Below are positions 1 through 6,385 of a stretch of DNA of 6,919 nt, in pieces. Made by a program: the position numbers and the translations under genes. Under the pieces are notes generated by a model. The model ran no database searches and was not told the DNA's origin. It saw only the letters and a list, made by a program, of their open reading frames with translations. Position 1 is the first letter of the stretch; every line of letters begins with the position of its first letter. The stretch covers positions 1-6,919 of the forward strand of contig JAZUKW010000081.1 of assembly GCA_045643425.1 (NCBI GenBank), in the 5' to 3' direction. Origin of the DNA: RGIG426 sp045643425 (GTDB lineage: Bacteria > Bacillota > Clostridia > Oscillospirales > Acutalibacteraceae).

Positions 1-382
1 AAAGATCCCGCTGGAGCTTTGTCCCACCAGCAACCTGAATACCGCGCTCTTTTCCGATTTGACGGAATATCCGCTGAAAGCGCTGACCGAAGCGGGCGTG
101 GCGTTTACCGTCAACACCGATAATCTCACCGTCTCCGATACCACGCTGCGGCAGGAGTACGCGCGGCTGCTTTCGGCCGGAGTGCTGACCGAGGCACAGC
201 TCAAATCCGTGCTGATGACGGCGGTCTCTGCCGTGTTTGCCGACGAAAAGACCAAAGCGGCGCTGGCGGCGACGACCGCCGCGCAGCTTCCCGATAAAAA
301 AAAAAACAAAAACCCCCACAGCCGAGGCTGTGGGGATTTTTTTAGGTTAACGATTACGCCGTCGGGCCGAGTTCGTCGATGA
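1..382 (+). CDS. add: Adenosine deaminase, C-terminal part (5' end outside window)
   Basis: Adenosine deaminase converts (deoxy)adenosine to (deoxy)inosine in the cytoplasm for purine salvage. Only the last part is present, read from base 2. It begins with the family motif LELCPTSN (strand end near the active site, in the word KIPLELCPTSNLNT), followed about 25 residues later by VNTDN, the family's metal/substrate-binding Asp segment. The form NTDN rather than NTDD, followed by a T.S.TTL.QEY stretch, is typical of Clostridia and Actinobacteria members as I recall them. The C-terminal helices run to about AQLPD at 284-295. The frame then stays open through an 11-A run and through the terminator hairpin, giving a tail rich in Lys, Asn and Arg that does not look like the family, with a stop only at 380-382. 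A TAA at 295-297 lies one frame away. The real end is therefore probably near 295 and the last ~29 codons are doubtful: either a lost base upstream or a genuine nonstop message. The identity is firm; the 3' end is not. Confidence 0.88.
   Translation, partial: KIPLELCPTSNLNTALFSDLTEYPLKALTEAGVAFTVNTDNLTVSDTTLRQEYARLLSAGVLTEAQLKSVLMTAVSAVFADEKTKAALAATTAAQLPDKKKNKNPHSRGCGDFFRLTITPSGRVRR
296..343. terminator. Bidirectional rho-independent terminator between convergent genes
   Basis: The stem CCCCACAGC (314-322) pairs with GCTGTGGGG (327-335) around a CGAG loop. A T-run at 337-343 follows on the plus strand, and an A-rich tract at 296-312 supplies the U-tract for minus-strand transcripts. It therefore can end both the adenosine deaminase transcript and the large minus-strand gene, whose stop codon at 354-356 is only about 10 bases away. 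The minus-strand version has the longer U-tract (T5-G-T11). Confidence 0.93.
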
Positions 383-3300
383 GACCCGCCATATATTTGC
401 GGATCATCAGCACGTCTTTCATGTTGATCTCGCCGTCGCCGTTCGCGTCGGAGTTGAGCGGATGCAGCATGATTTCGATACCCGCCAGGTGCTTGCGAAG
501 CGTCAGCACGTCTTTCATATTGATCTCGCCGTCGCCGTTCGCATCACCGTAAAGGATCTCGTCCGCCTGCGTGCCGGTCGCGGTCGCTGTCGGCTCGGTC
601 GCGGTCGCAGTCGGCTCGGTTGCCGTCGCGGTCGGTTCAGTGACGGTCGCGGTCGCGGTCGGCTCCGTCTCAGAAGAGGTGGCGGTCGGCTCGGTCTCAG
701 TGGCCGTCGCCGTCGTAGACTCGGTGGTGGTCGGTTCCGGCTTCACCACGATCTCCACGCTGTTCGACACCACCGCGGTGCCACCGGCGAACGCGGTCGC
801 GGTCACGGTATAGGTGCCGACCTCGAAGTCGGACATATCAAACGCAAAGCCCTCGGTGTCGGCGTCAAGGGCGGCGCAGAGCATATCGTCGCCGTCCGCA
901 TCCGTCACGTCCACGAGCACGCGATCCGTCGCCTCAAAGCTGTAGTCGAGAGCGAAGCTCACCACTTCGAGCGCCGCGTCGCCGAGCGTAAACTCGGTTA
1001 CATTCGCCGAAAGGGTCAGCACCGGCTCATCAAAGCTGAAGGACGCCACGACGTTACCTTGCTTGCGCCCGTCAACGTCAGGATAGGCGACGAGCGGCTC
1101 TTCACCGTTGATGGTGAGCGCGATCGCGTCGCTGTTCTCGAGGCCGGATTTCAGCACGTATTCCACTTCGATAGCATAGGTCTTGCCAAGCTCGAACACG
1201 TCTTCGGGCTTCATCTCATGATAGCCCTCCATATCCGTTGCCGGATCGCCGGTGCCTTTGTACTCAAATCCGTACACATTCACAAACGCCACTTGGTCGG
1301 TATCGTAGGTCACCGTAACGTCTTCCGGTTTTTCGCCGATCTTCAGCTCCGAAACGGTGAAGTCAAGAGCGTCCACCGTGGTGGTGGCTTCCGCAACGGT
1401 GAAGCGCTGGTTGATATACGCGGAATCCCGATCGGGGATCTCCGCATACTCCGGTTCTTGACCGTTCAGCGTGACCGGAATGCTCGGGCTTTCAAAGTCA
1501 GCGCCGGTAAGGGTGACGTTCATCGTCATACCGTAGGTAACGCCCGCTTTGAATTCCTCGTTGGAAGCCATCGGGCCGTCTTCGGATTCGCCCTCCTCGT
1601 TGAGCTCATACCACGTGATCGTGATTTTGCTGATATAGTCATCCGCAAGCTTGTCGCCGAACGCACTAATATCCACAGGCGTCTGACCGGCCTCCGGCTC
1701 ACACACGAACATATTGAGTTCTTTCACGACAGGCCAGACAAACATCGTCGGCAACGTAATGGTCACCACACCGGTCTCGTCGTCATAGGTGCCGTAAAGC
1801 GTTTCCGGTATCGCAAACGGATCACGCGTGCCCAAATAGTAATGAGCGTACTCCGACAAAGCGAAGCGGTCGTTCAGCTTAAACGAAACCTTGCCTTGAT
1901 AGGTGTTGCCGTCTTCAAAGAACGCATCGTTCTCCATCTCCACGGCTTCCGTCTCATCGTACGAATTGCCCTCGCAGTAAGTCCACGCGGTCGTGATCTC
2001 GCCGTCTGTGATCGTCGGGAAGTAGACGTCCATCACCGATTCCGCGGTCACCTTGCAGGCAAAATCCGCCGGCGTCATCGTGCTGTCGAGCTCGCCCTCA
2101 TAGTCCACGTAGATGTCATCGAGTTGAGTCTTCAGCGGCTCAAAGATCACATCGACCGACAGCGTCTTGGTCGTGTCATCGTAAGAAACGGAGCTTTCTT
2201 CCTTAATCAGTCCGGCGCCGTTCAGCTCGACCTTCAAGCTCTCTCCGTCCAAAACAAACGTGTCACCGAAGACGAATTCGGTATGCAGCGCATATTGCTT
2301 GCCCGGGAGGAAGATAGCGTCTTCCTCCATCTCGATTTGCTCGCCGTCCTCCACCACATACCACGTGGAAGTCTCTCGATCGGCATAGTAACCGTAGTTG
2401 CTGTAAAAAGCCGGACCAATGTCACCGAGCGTCACCCCGACCTCCGGCATGTTCGCACGACCGTAGAGCGTGCCATTCTCGCAGACACGATAATAGGTCA
2501 CGTCAAACGGGGCGCTGGTCGCAAGCGTGCCGTCCTTAAACCGAACGCCGATGACCCACGAGCAGGTTCTGCCGGTAAGGTCTGTGCCGTTGCTATACGC
2601 ATAACGGCTGTAAGAGGTGATCGTCGGGTCGCTGCCCACGTTCAAGGTCGCCAGCGTATCGTAACGCCCGTTCTGGTAAACGTCCGCATACACGAAAACC
2701 GTATTGATTTCCTCGTCGCCGACGTCCCAGCCGATCGTCACTTGTTCGTTGTTACCGACTTCTTTTTCGGCACCGTCATCCCACCATTTGCACTCGGCGA
2801 CGGTCTTCGTCAATACGGGCGTCACCGTTTTTGTTCCGGGGGAAAGCACGATCGTCTTATAATCCGCACGGTTCGACCACGAGGGGCTCGCCACTTTGTT
2901 TTCCTCCGTGCCCGCCAAATCGGTATACGCGCTCATCTGCAGCGTGTTGATGCCGGAGTAATAGAGGCTGCCCGTGACCGCCTGCGTTTGACCCGCAAAC
3001 GTCACGGTGCCGCTGACCGGCGAATCATACAGACCGTTACAGTCATACAGAGCGTATGCCTCATGGTCGCCCGTCTCCGTCGTGTAGGTCGCCGTCACCG
3101 CACATTCGGCAACGGAATAGAGATACACGTACGGCGCGTACAGACCGTAAACCCCCTCGGGGCCCGTCGCCGTCACGGCAACGTCACCTTTGTTGGTATC
3201 GTAGACGGAGGACGCGCGCACACCGAGCGTCTCCGGCGAATCGCCGGACACGTTCACCGTAACCGCGCCGGATCTCAGATACAGCGTCTCGTAGTCCCAG

Positions 3301-5882
3301 TCGGCGTTGATACCGTAAGCCGCGTCGTTGTCCTCGCTGCCGACCACGTTGACCGTCAGCGTACCGTCGCCCTCAACGTACAGACTGTAATAGGTAAAGA
3401 GACCCATGGCATATTCCGCCTGGTCGCCGGTCACGTTAATGACGTTGTCGCCGACCAAACGGATGCACAAGTCGTCATAAAGGTAGCAATAAATACCGGC
3501 GTCGATGTAGGCGCCGTCATAGAACACGGTACCGGAGTTGATGCTCGCGTTGTTGAGCGTCAGGACGTAATAGCCGGCGTCGGAGTATTCATAGCCGTCA
3601 AAAGAAACCGTACCGTCGCCCAAAACGTCGGACTCATTGGCGGGATTGACCCGCACGCCGCCGACCCAGAGATTGTATCCTGCGCCCGGGTTCTGACCCA
3701 TGGCGGTTTTCACCGTTTTGCAGGTGTTGCGGAAGTCGGCATCCGCGATAAAGCCCACTTTTTCCTCGACCTCGCCGTTATACGCGGTGCTGCAAAGGAA
3801 GATCACCGCATTTTCCGAGCTCACGTAAACTTCCTCATGCGCCGTCAGCGCGGTGGTGCCCGCAACGATGGACACGTTCGGCGAATAGATCTCCACCTCG
3901 GAGTAGCTGTAGATGCCGTAGGTTGCCTCCGCATCCGGCAGCGTCACCGTGAGGGTGGTCGTCTCGTCCTCGATATAGAAGTCATCGTTGACGTATATGC
4001 CGTAGGACTCCGCACCCAACTGCGCCGGGACGTTGATGGTCAGAGAACCGTCGCCGGAAAGAATCACGTCATTGTAATCATTGCCACAATGGAAAATACC
4101 GAAAATGGCCTCGGCATCCGGCATCGAGCATTCGGTCAAGTCGATGACGTTGTCGCCGACAAGCTCAATGAATACGGTGTAGTCGTCGCCGCAATAAATA
4201 CCGGAATAGAGAATCTCGTCACAATGAGCCTTGTCGATGGTAGCGTTATTAAGCGTCACGGTATAACAGCCATACCCAAAAGAGACGCTGACCGAACCGT
4301 CGCCGAGCACGTCGGAGATATTGTCGGGCGTCACCTGCTCACCGGCGATCCACAAGTCAAAAGCTCTCTCCTGCGTGGATTTCAGGAAATAATATTTCGC
4401 GGCGGCGAGCGCATTGTCACCCTCGTCGTCTCTTTCCGCCAGATCCGTTCCGTCCGTCAACTTGCCGCACAGCTCAACGTAAATGTCGCTGTTGTACTCC
4501 ACACTCGGCAGCGAGCCTTCGCTCGTACCGCACAGCGCGTTGGTTTCACCGATAAAGCGTACGCCGTGCGCGCTCTCCTCGTCAAACTTCGCGCCGTCCG
4601 CATAAATGTCGTTAACGACGCCGCCGCAGCTCATGCCAAACTCTTCGTCGGTAGCCGCAGCGCCGACGAAGGTCGCGTCGCCGACACCGCCGAACCACGC
4701 GCCCTGGGCAAAGATGCCCGCCGTTTCTTTGGCTTCGCCGGAATAGACCACGAGATCACCGCTGAAAAAGGCGTTCAAGTAACCGAGGTACATACCGGCC
4801 GAAGCGTCTTGCGCATCGCCGGCATACACCGTCAAATCGCCGTCGCCCAAAAGGACAAGTCCGCTGCCGCAAATACCCGCAATGGCAGAAGCTCCCTCCA
4901 CGTTCCGCAGGTCAATGACGTTTTCTCCAATGAGGCGAACGGCAAGCTCGTCGCTCGTAAAAAGGCCGGCAGATTCAATAAAGTCGTCAACGCCTCTGTA
5001 AACGTCGGTAATGGTCGCGTTATCGAAAACGAGCTCATAGTTCAACGCATCCCAATACACGGTGCCGTCGCCGAGCACGTCGTCCATATTCTTGACCGTC
5101 AGCTGCTCACCGTTGACCCAAACGTGCGGAATATCCGCCAGCTCCGAATAGAAATAGTCCAGAGCCGCGTAATGCGCAAGCACTGCCGAGTCGTAGTATT
5201 CCACGTTGTTAGAAGCGGCATAGACGTCCGTGATGGAGAGATTTTCCAGCGTGGGTTTAACGTTGAACACCGACGTCGTCGCTTCAAACTCCATGCGGAT
5301 CTTGCCAAGCGTCACGTCGATGCTGTCGGCAAAAAGCGCATAGCTTTTCGGCGCCTTGGCAACGCTGAGCGACACGCTCTCCGGCAATATCGGCAACATC
5401 GGGTTGTACTCGGTCACCTCCACATCCACAGACAGCGCACCGCCGGCGACAAACGCCGCCGCAAAGTCGGCTGCAGGCGGGATGTTGCATTGGAAAGAGC
5501 CGCAGCCGATAACGGACAGATCACCGCCCGCTTCGATGCCGGCAACGTGATCCTTGTCGGTCGCGGCAAGAATGTCGATGACCGGCGAACCCTCCACAAC
5601 GACGGTCAGGTCGCCGGTGGCAAAAACGCCGTAGCTTCCCTCGTCGGTGTCGTAGGTATCATAGATACCGGCGCCGTTAAGCGTCAGGGCTTTCGTGTAC
5701 TTGTCGTAAGACACGGTCCCATCGCCTAACACGTCGTTTGCGTTGTCCGCCGTGACTTCAACGCCGCCGACGTACACCTGTTCCGTCACTTTGGCGAGCG
5801 AGGTCAGCGGTGCAAAGGTGCACAGCATCGCCACGCACAGCAAAATGCTGAACAAACGCATGGAAAAAGATTGCTTCTTCAT
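354..5882 (-). CDS. Giant secreted dockerin protein with four beta-helix-like repeats and Ig-like modules (1842 aa)
   Basis: This is a secreted multidomain protein, probably a carbohydrate-binding or adhesive part of a cellulosome-like complex. In order it has: a signal peptide (1-30); four repeat modules starting near residues 36, 254, 510 and 738, each opening with a [LV][WY]VGG-type strand and DVLGDG[TS]V, then GDNVID and GDGSLT-like strands; a fibronectin-like stretch (~1016-1135); four beta-sandwich-like modules (~1140-1602); an Ig-like domain (~1617-1713); a Thr/Pro/Glu linker (1714-1771); and a type I dockerin (1776-1837). The repeat modules resemble what I recall of the Cthe_2159-type beta-helix carbohydrate-binding family; that assignment is from memory of the motif pattern. 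No glycoside hydrolase, lyase or peptidase domain was recognised. ATG at 5882 is chosen because AAGGAGG lies 7 bases upstream and a signal peptide follows directly. It is transcribed alone from its own promoter and ends at a shared terminator. The sequence is very acidic, as expected for an exported calcium-binding protein. Gene structure is certain; the biological role is inferred. Confidence 0.95.
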   Translation of the reverse strand: MKKQSFSMRLFSILLCVAMLCTFAPLTSLAKVTEQVYVGGVEVTADNANDVLGDGTVSYDKYTKALTLNGAGIYDTYDTDEGSYGVFATGDLTVVVEGSPVIDILAATDKDHVAGIEAGGDLSVIGCGSFQCNIPPAADFAAAFVAGGALSVDVEVTEYNPMLPILPESVSLSVAKAPKSYALFADSIDVTLGKIRMEFEATTSVFNVKPTLENLSITDVYAASNNVEYYDSAVLAHYAALDYFYSELADIPHVWVNGEQLTVKNMDDVLGDGTVYWDALNYELVFDNATITDVYRGVDDFIESAGLFTSDELAVRLIGENVIDLRNVEGASAIAGICGSGLVLLGDGDLTVYAGDAQDASAGMYLGYLNAFFSGDLVVYSGEAKETAGIFAQGAWFGGVGDATFVGAAATDEEFGMSCGGVVNDIYADGAKFDEESAHGVRFIGETNALCGTSEGSLPSVEYNSDIYVELCGKLTDGTDLAERDDEGDNALAAAKYYFLKSTQERAFDLWIAGEQVTPDNISDVLGDGSVSVSFGYGCYTVTLNNATIDKAHCDEILYSGIYCGDDYTVFIELVGDNVIDLTECSMPDAEAIFGIFHCGNDYNDVILSGDGSLTINVPAQLGAESYGIYVNDDFYIEDETTTLTVTLPDAEATYGIYSYSEVEIYSPNVSIVAGTTALTAHEEVYVSSENAVIFLCSTAYNGEVEEKVGFIADADFRNTCKTVKTAMGQNPGAGYNLWVGGVRVNPANESDVLGDGTVSFDGYEYSDAGYYVLTLNNASINSGTVFYDGAYIDAGIYCYLYDDLCIRLVGDNVINVTGDQAEYAMGLFTYYSLYVEGDGTLTVNVVGSEDNDAAYGINADWDYETLYLRSGAVTVNVSGDSPETLGVRASSVYDTNKGDVAVTATGPEGVYGLYAPYVYLYSVAECAVTATYTTETGDHEAYALYDCNGLYDSPVSGTVTFAGQTQAVTGSLYYSGINTLQMSAYTDLAGTEENKVASPSWSNRADYKTIVLSPGTKTVTPVLTKTVAECKWWDDGAEKEVGNNEQVTIGWDVGDEEINTVFVYADVYQNGRYDTLATLNVGSDPTITSYSRYAYSNGTDLTGRTCSWVIGVRFKDGTLATSAPFDVTYYRVCENGTLYGRANMPEVGVTLGDIGPAFYSNYGYYADRETSTWYVVEDGEQIEMEEDAIFLPGKQYALHTEFVFGDTFVLDGESLKVELNGAGLIKEESSVSYDDTTKTLSVDVIFEPLKTQLDDIYVDYEGELDSTMTPADFACKVTAESVMDVYFPTITDGEITTAWTYCEGNSYDETEAVEMENDAFFEDGNTYQGKVSFKLNDRFALSEYAHYYLGTRDPFAIPETLYGTYDDETGVVTITLPTMFVWPVVKELNMFVCEPEAGQTPVDISAFGDKLADDYISKITITWYELNEEGESEDGPMASNEEFKAGVTYGMTMNVTLTGADFESPSIPVTLNGQEPEYAEIPDRDSAYINQRFTVAEATTTVDALDFTVSELKIGEKPEDVTVTYDTDQVAFVNVYGFEYKGTGDPATDMEGYHEMKPEDVFELGKTYAIEVEYVLKSGLENSDAIALTINGEEPLVAYPDVDGRKQGNVVASFSFDEPVLTLSANVTEFTLGDAALEVVSFALDYSFEATDRVLVDVTDADGDDMLCAALDADTEGFAFDMSDFEVGTYTVTATAFAGGTAVVSNSVEIVVKPEPTTTESTTATATETEPTATSSETEPTATATVTEPTATATEPTATATEPTATATGTQADEILYGDANGDGEINMKDVLTLRKHLAGIEIMLHPLNSDANGDGEINMKDVLMIRKYMAGLIDELGPTA
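372..557 (-). other. Type I dockerin domain (residues ~1776-1837)
   Basis: Two calcium-binding F-hand repeats: DANGDGEINMKD at 1780-1791 and at 1812-1823, each followed by a helix ending in RK[HY][LM]AG. Loop ligands at positions 1, 3, 5, 9 and 12 (D, N, D, N, D) are intact in both. The residues at cohesin-contact positions 10-11 are Met-Lys in both halves, and positions 17-18 are Arg-Lys in both. Dockerins bind cohesin modules on a scaffoldin, so this protein should be attached to a larger complex or to the cell surface. No cohesin is present in the window. Confidence 0.95.
408..542 (-). repeat. 39-bp near-identical direct repeat in the two dockerin halves
   Basis: Bases 408-446 and 504-542 differ at a single position (G at 423 against A at 519) and are offset by 96 bases, exactly 32 codons. 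They encode the same segment, the calcium loop plus the start of the recognition helix, in both dockerin halves. Near-identity down to synonymous sites suggests recent duplication or gene conversion rather than only protein-level constraint. Confidence 0.88.
570..743 (-). repeat. Thr/Pro/Glu linker with 21-bp tandem repeats (array core 576-638)
   Basis: Residues 1714-1771 are almost only T, A, E, P and S. Three perfect 7-residue units EPTATAT (1749-1769; DNA 576-638, three 21-bp units) are preceded by two 9-residue variants (EPTATATVT, EPTATSSET). Such linkers are usual next to dockerins, are flexible and are often O-glycosylated. At DNA level the units differ only at some third positions, so the array could change length by slippage. 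Confidence 0.9.
744..1034 (-). other. Ig-like domain preceding the linker (residues ~1617-1713)
   Basis: About 97 residues with alternating hydrophobic strands, from FDEPVLTLSANVTEFTLGD to the closing pair FEVGTYTVTATAFAGGTAVV and SNSVEIVVKP. The FEVGTYTVT...V pattern is typical of the last strands of bacterial Ig-like or PKD-like folds. It is the last folded unit before the flexible linker, so it probably positions the dockerin. Confidence 0.65.
1077..2525 (-). repeat. Four beta-sandwich-like modules (residues ~1120-1602)
   Basis: Four modules of roughly 110-125 residues share a closing pattern: [PDAL]GK.Y or GVTY (LPGKQYAL at 1192, EDGNTYQG at 1323, KAGVTYGM at 1445, ELGKTYAI at 1564), then an alternating beta strand and a final strand ending in NG or G (VELNGAG, YYLGTRD, VTLNGQEP, LTINGEEP). 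Three carry an aromatic centre W[YT][VYE] about 20-30 residues before that (1174, 1300, 1424); the fourth has VNVYGFEY instead. Similar modules are common in Clostridia surface proteins. Their ligand is unknown to me; they may act as spacers or in binding. Confidence 0.7.
2928..5777 (-). repeat. Four tandem beta-helix-like repeat modules (residues ~36-985)
   Basis: Four diverged protein repeats of about 215-255 residues each open with VYVGGVEV, VWVNGEQL, LWIAGEQV or LWVGGVRV, followed by VLGDGTV or VLGDGSV (motif starts at residues 51, 269, 525 and 753) and then a [LF][TN][LF][ND]N.[AT]I-like strand. Each next shows a strand such as VRLIGENVIDL, IELVGDNVIDL or IRLVGDNVINV, and a turn such as LSGDGSLTINV or VEGDGTLTVNV, with several G[IL][YF] steps. 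Short strands separated by G-rich turns suggest a parallel beta-helix or solenoid. Copies 3 and 4 look closest to each other; copy 1 is the most diverged (VVEGSPVIDI). DNA identity between the copies is low, so these are old duplications. Confidence 0.85.
5793..5882 (-). other. Signal peptide of the giant dockerin protein
   Basis: Residues 1-30 have a basic start (MKK, then R9), a hydrophobic core (LFSILLCVAMLCTFAPL) and the small-residue end SLA before K31, a plausible signal peptidase I site. The Cys at 16 and 21 are not preceded by a lipobox, so a lipoprotein is unlikely. This supports export by the Sec pathway. Confidence 0.9.
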
Positions 5883-5889
5883 ACTGTCT

Positions 5890-5896
5890 CCTCCTT
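5890..5896 (-). promoter_or_regulatory. Ribosome binding site of the giant dockerin gene
   Basis: The minus strand reads AAGGAGG here (extended AAGGAGGAG), a full anti-Shine-Dalgarno match 7 bases before ATG at 5882. It fixes the start codon. Confidence 0.93.
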
Positions 5897-5906
5897 AAAA
5901 AATTTT

Positions 5907-5930
5907 GCTTGTGCGTTTGGCACAAGCCAA
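5907..5930 (-). promoter_or_regulatory. Two mutually exclusive leader hairpins
   Basis: In the leader RNA, GCTTGTGC and GCACAAGC (5927-5920 and 5914-5907) form an 8-bp stem with a 5-base loop. An alternative stem, TTGGC with GCCAA (5930-5926 and 5921-5917), uses some of the same bases, so only one can form at a time. The larger hairpin is followed by AAAA and then six U residues directly before the ribosome binding site. This could be a weak attenuator, a protein-binding site or an mRNA-stabilising hairpin; it matches no riboswitch class I recognise. Confidence 0.5.
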
Positions 5931-5931
5931 T

Positions 5932-5949
5932 ATAAAGTTGACACTTTAT
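5932..5949. promoter_or_regulatory. Candidate operator: 18-bp palindrome over the start site
   Basis: ATAAAGT (5932-5938) and ACTTTAT (5943-5949) form perfect 7-bp arms around TGAC. The palindrome overlaps the downstream edge of the -10 box and the predicted start of transcription, where a dimeric repressor would block initiation. No regulator gene is visible nearby, so the binding protein is unknown. Confidence 0.55.
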
Positions 5950-5977
5950 TATACTATATTTTTCGCATTTCTGTCAA
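5948..5977 (-). promoter_or_regulatory. Sigma-A promoter of the giant dockerin gene
   Basis: On the minus strand a perfect -35 TTGACA (5977-5972) and a perfect -10 TATAAT (5953-5948) are separated by 18 bases that are AT-rich near the -10. The expected start of transcription is about 5941, giving a leader of about 59 bases. Both hexamers are consensus, so basal activity should be high unless it is repressed. Confidence 0.9.
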
Positions 5978-6044
5978 TCCGATTTTGCAAATTCGTCGCC
6001 GCTCCTACAATGCGATAAAAGCGCCGTCATCTTCCCTTTCGTTC

Positions 6045-6073
6045 TTGACAAGCTTCCGTCGATTTGCTATACT
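6045..6073 (+). promoter_or_regulatory. Sigma-A promoter of the 79-residue protein gene
   Basis: A perfect -35 TTGACA (6045-6050) and a -10 TATACT (6068-6073) are spaced by 17 bases. Transcription should start near 6080, leaving a short leader of about 25 bases that is mostly the ribosome binding site. It diverges from the promoter of the giant gene, with 67 bases between the two -35 boxes. Confidence 0.88.
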
Positions 6074-6090
6074 GATGAGGTGAAAACATT

Positions 6091-6097
6091 AAGGAGG
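6091..6097 (+). promoter_or_regulatory. Ribosome binding site of the 79-residue protein gene
   Basis: AAGGAGG lies 8 bases before ATG at 6106, a full Shine-Dalgarno match that confirms this small gene is translated. Confidence 0.92.
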
Positions 6098-6105
6098 AAC
6101 GAAAA

Positions 6106-6345
6106 ATGGCTAAAATCAATTGGGAACACACCGGTTGGACCACCGTTCAAAATCCGGATGCGAAAAAACACGTTCTCGGCGTCATCTGCCGCGCGCGCCG
6201 CGGTGAGGTGGAGGAAGTCCGTATCCGCCATAACGACGGCGAGGAAGTCATCGCCAAGGTCACCCTGAACGGCGAGCCCGCGCTGCCGATGTCCATTGCC
6301 GATTTCGAGGCGCATTTCACCGCCGGCGAGCTGGAAATGAAATAA
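6106..6345 (+). CDS. Small protein of unknown function (79 aa)
   Basis: I do not recognise this protein. It begins MAKINWEHTGWTTV and ends FTAGELEMK. It has no signal peptide and no membrane segment, so it should be cytoplasmic. The middle, about residues 24-55, alternates charged and hydrophobic residues in a way that suggests two or three beta strands with an NDGEE turn (43-47); the end, PMSIADFEAHFTAGEL, looks like a helix. There is one Cys at 28 and a basic CRARRG patch at 28-33. It is a real gene: it has a consensus promoter, a strong ribosome binding site and its own terminator 41 bases after the stop. It is transcribed alone, divergently from the giant dockerin gene, which gives no clear functional link. 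A small nucleic-acid-binding or regulatory protein is possible but unsupported. Confidence 0.88.
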   Translation: MAKINWEHTGWTTVQNPDAKKHVLGVICRARRGEVEEVRIRHNDGEEVIAKVTLNGEPALPMSIADFEAHFTAGELEMK

Positions 6346-6385
6346 GCGACACGGCAACATCTTCCGCTTTCTGACATAACCGCAT

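Noticed and set aside
576..638. CRISPR-like or satellite repeat array
   Set aside because: The 21-bp units are contiguous without spacers and encode the EPTATAT linker in frame.
571..813. Plus-strand frame with a VAVGSV repeat protein
   Set aside because: It is the reverse complement of the Thr/Pro linker repeats of the minus-strand gene.
462..5729. 1755-codon plus-strand frame as a gene
   Set aside because: It mirrors the minus-strand gene codon for codon, has low-complexity Arg/His/Val-rich translation, no ribosome binding site and no recognisable domain; the minus strand has a signal peptide, repeats and a dockerin.
5818..5840. Lipobox around the signal-peptide cysteines (residues 16 and 21)
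   Set aside because: The residues before each Cys do not fit the lipobox pattern, and a good signal peptidase I site (SLA before Lys) follows.
5938..5943. Plus-strand TTGACA as a -35 box
   Set aside because: No -10-like hexamer lies 16-18 bases downstream; the bases belong to the palindrome at the minus-strand start site.
5871..6083. 70-codon plus-strand frame across the intergenic gap
   Set aside because: It covers the promoters and leader of the flanking genes, has no ribosome binding site and a composition unlike the neighbouring genes.
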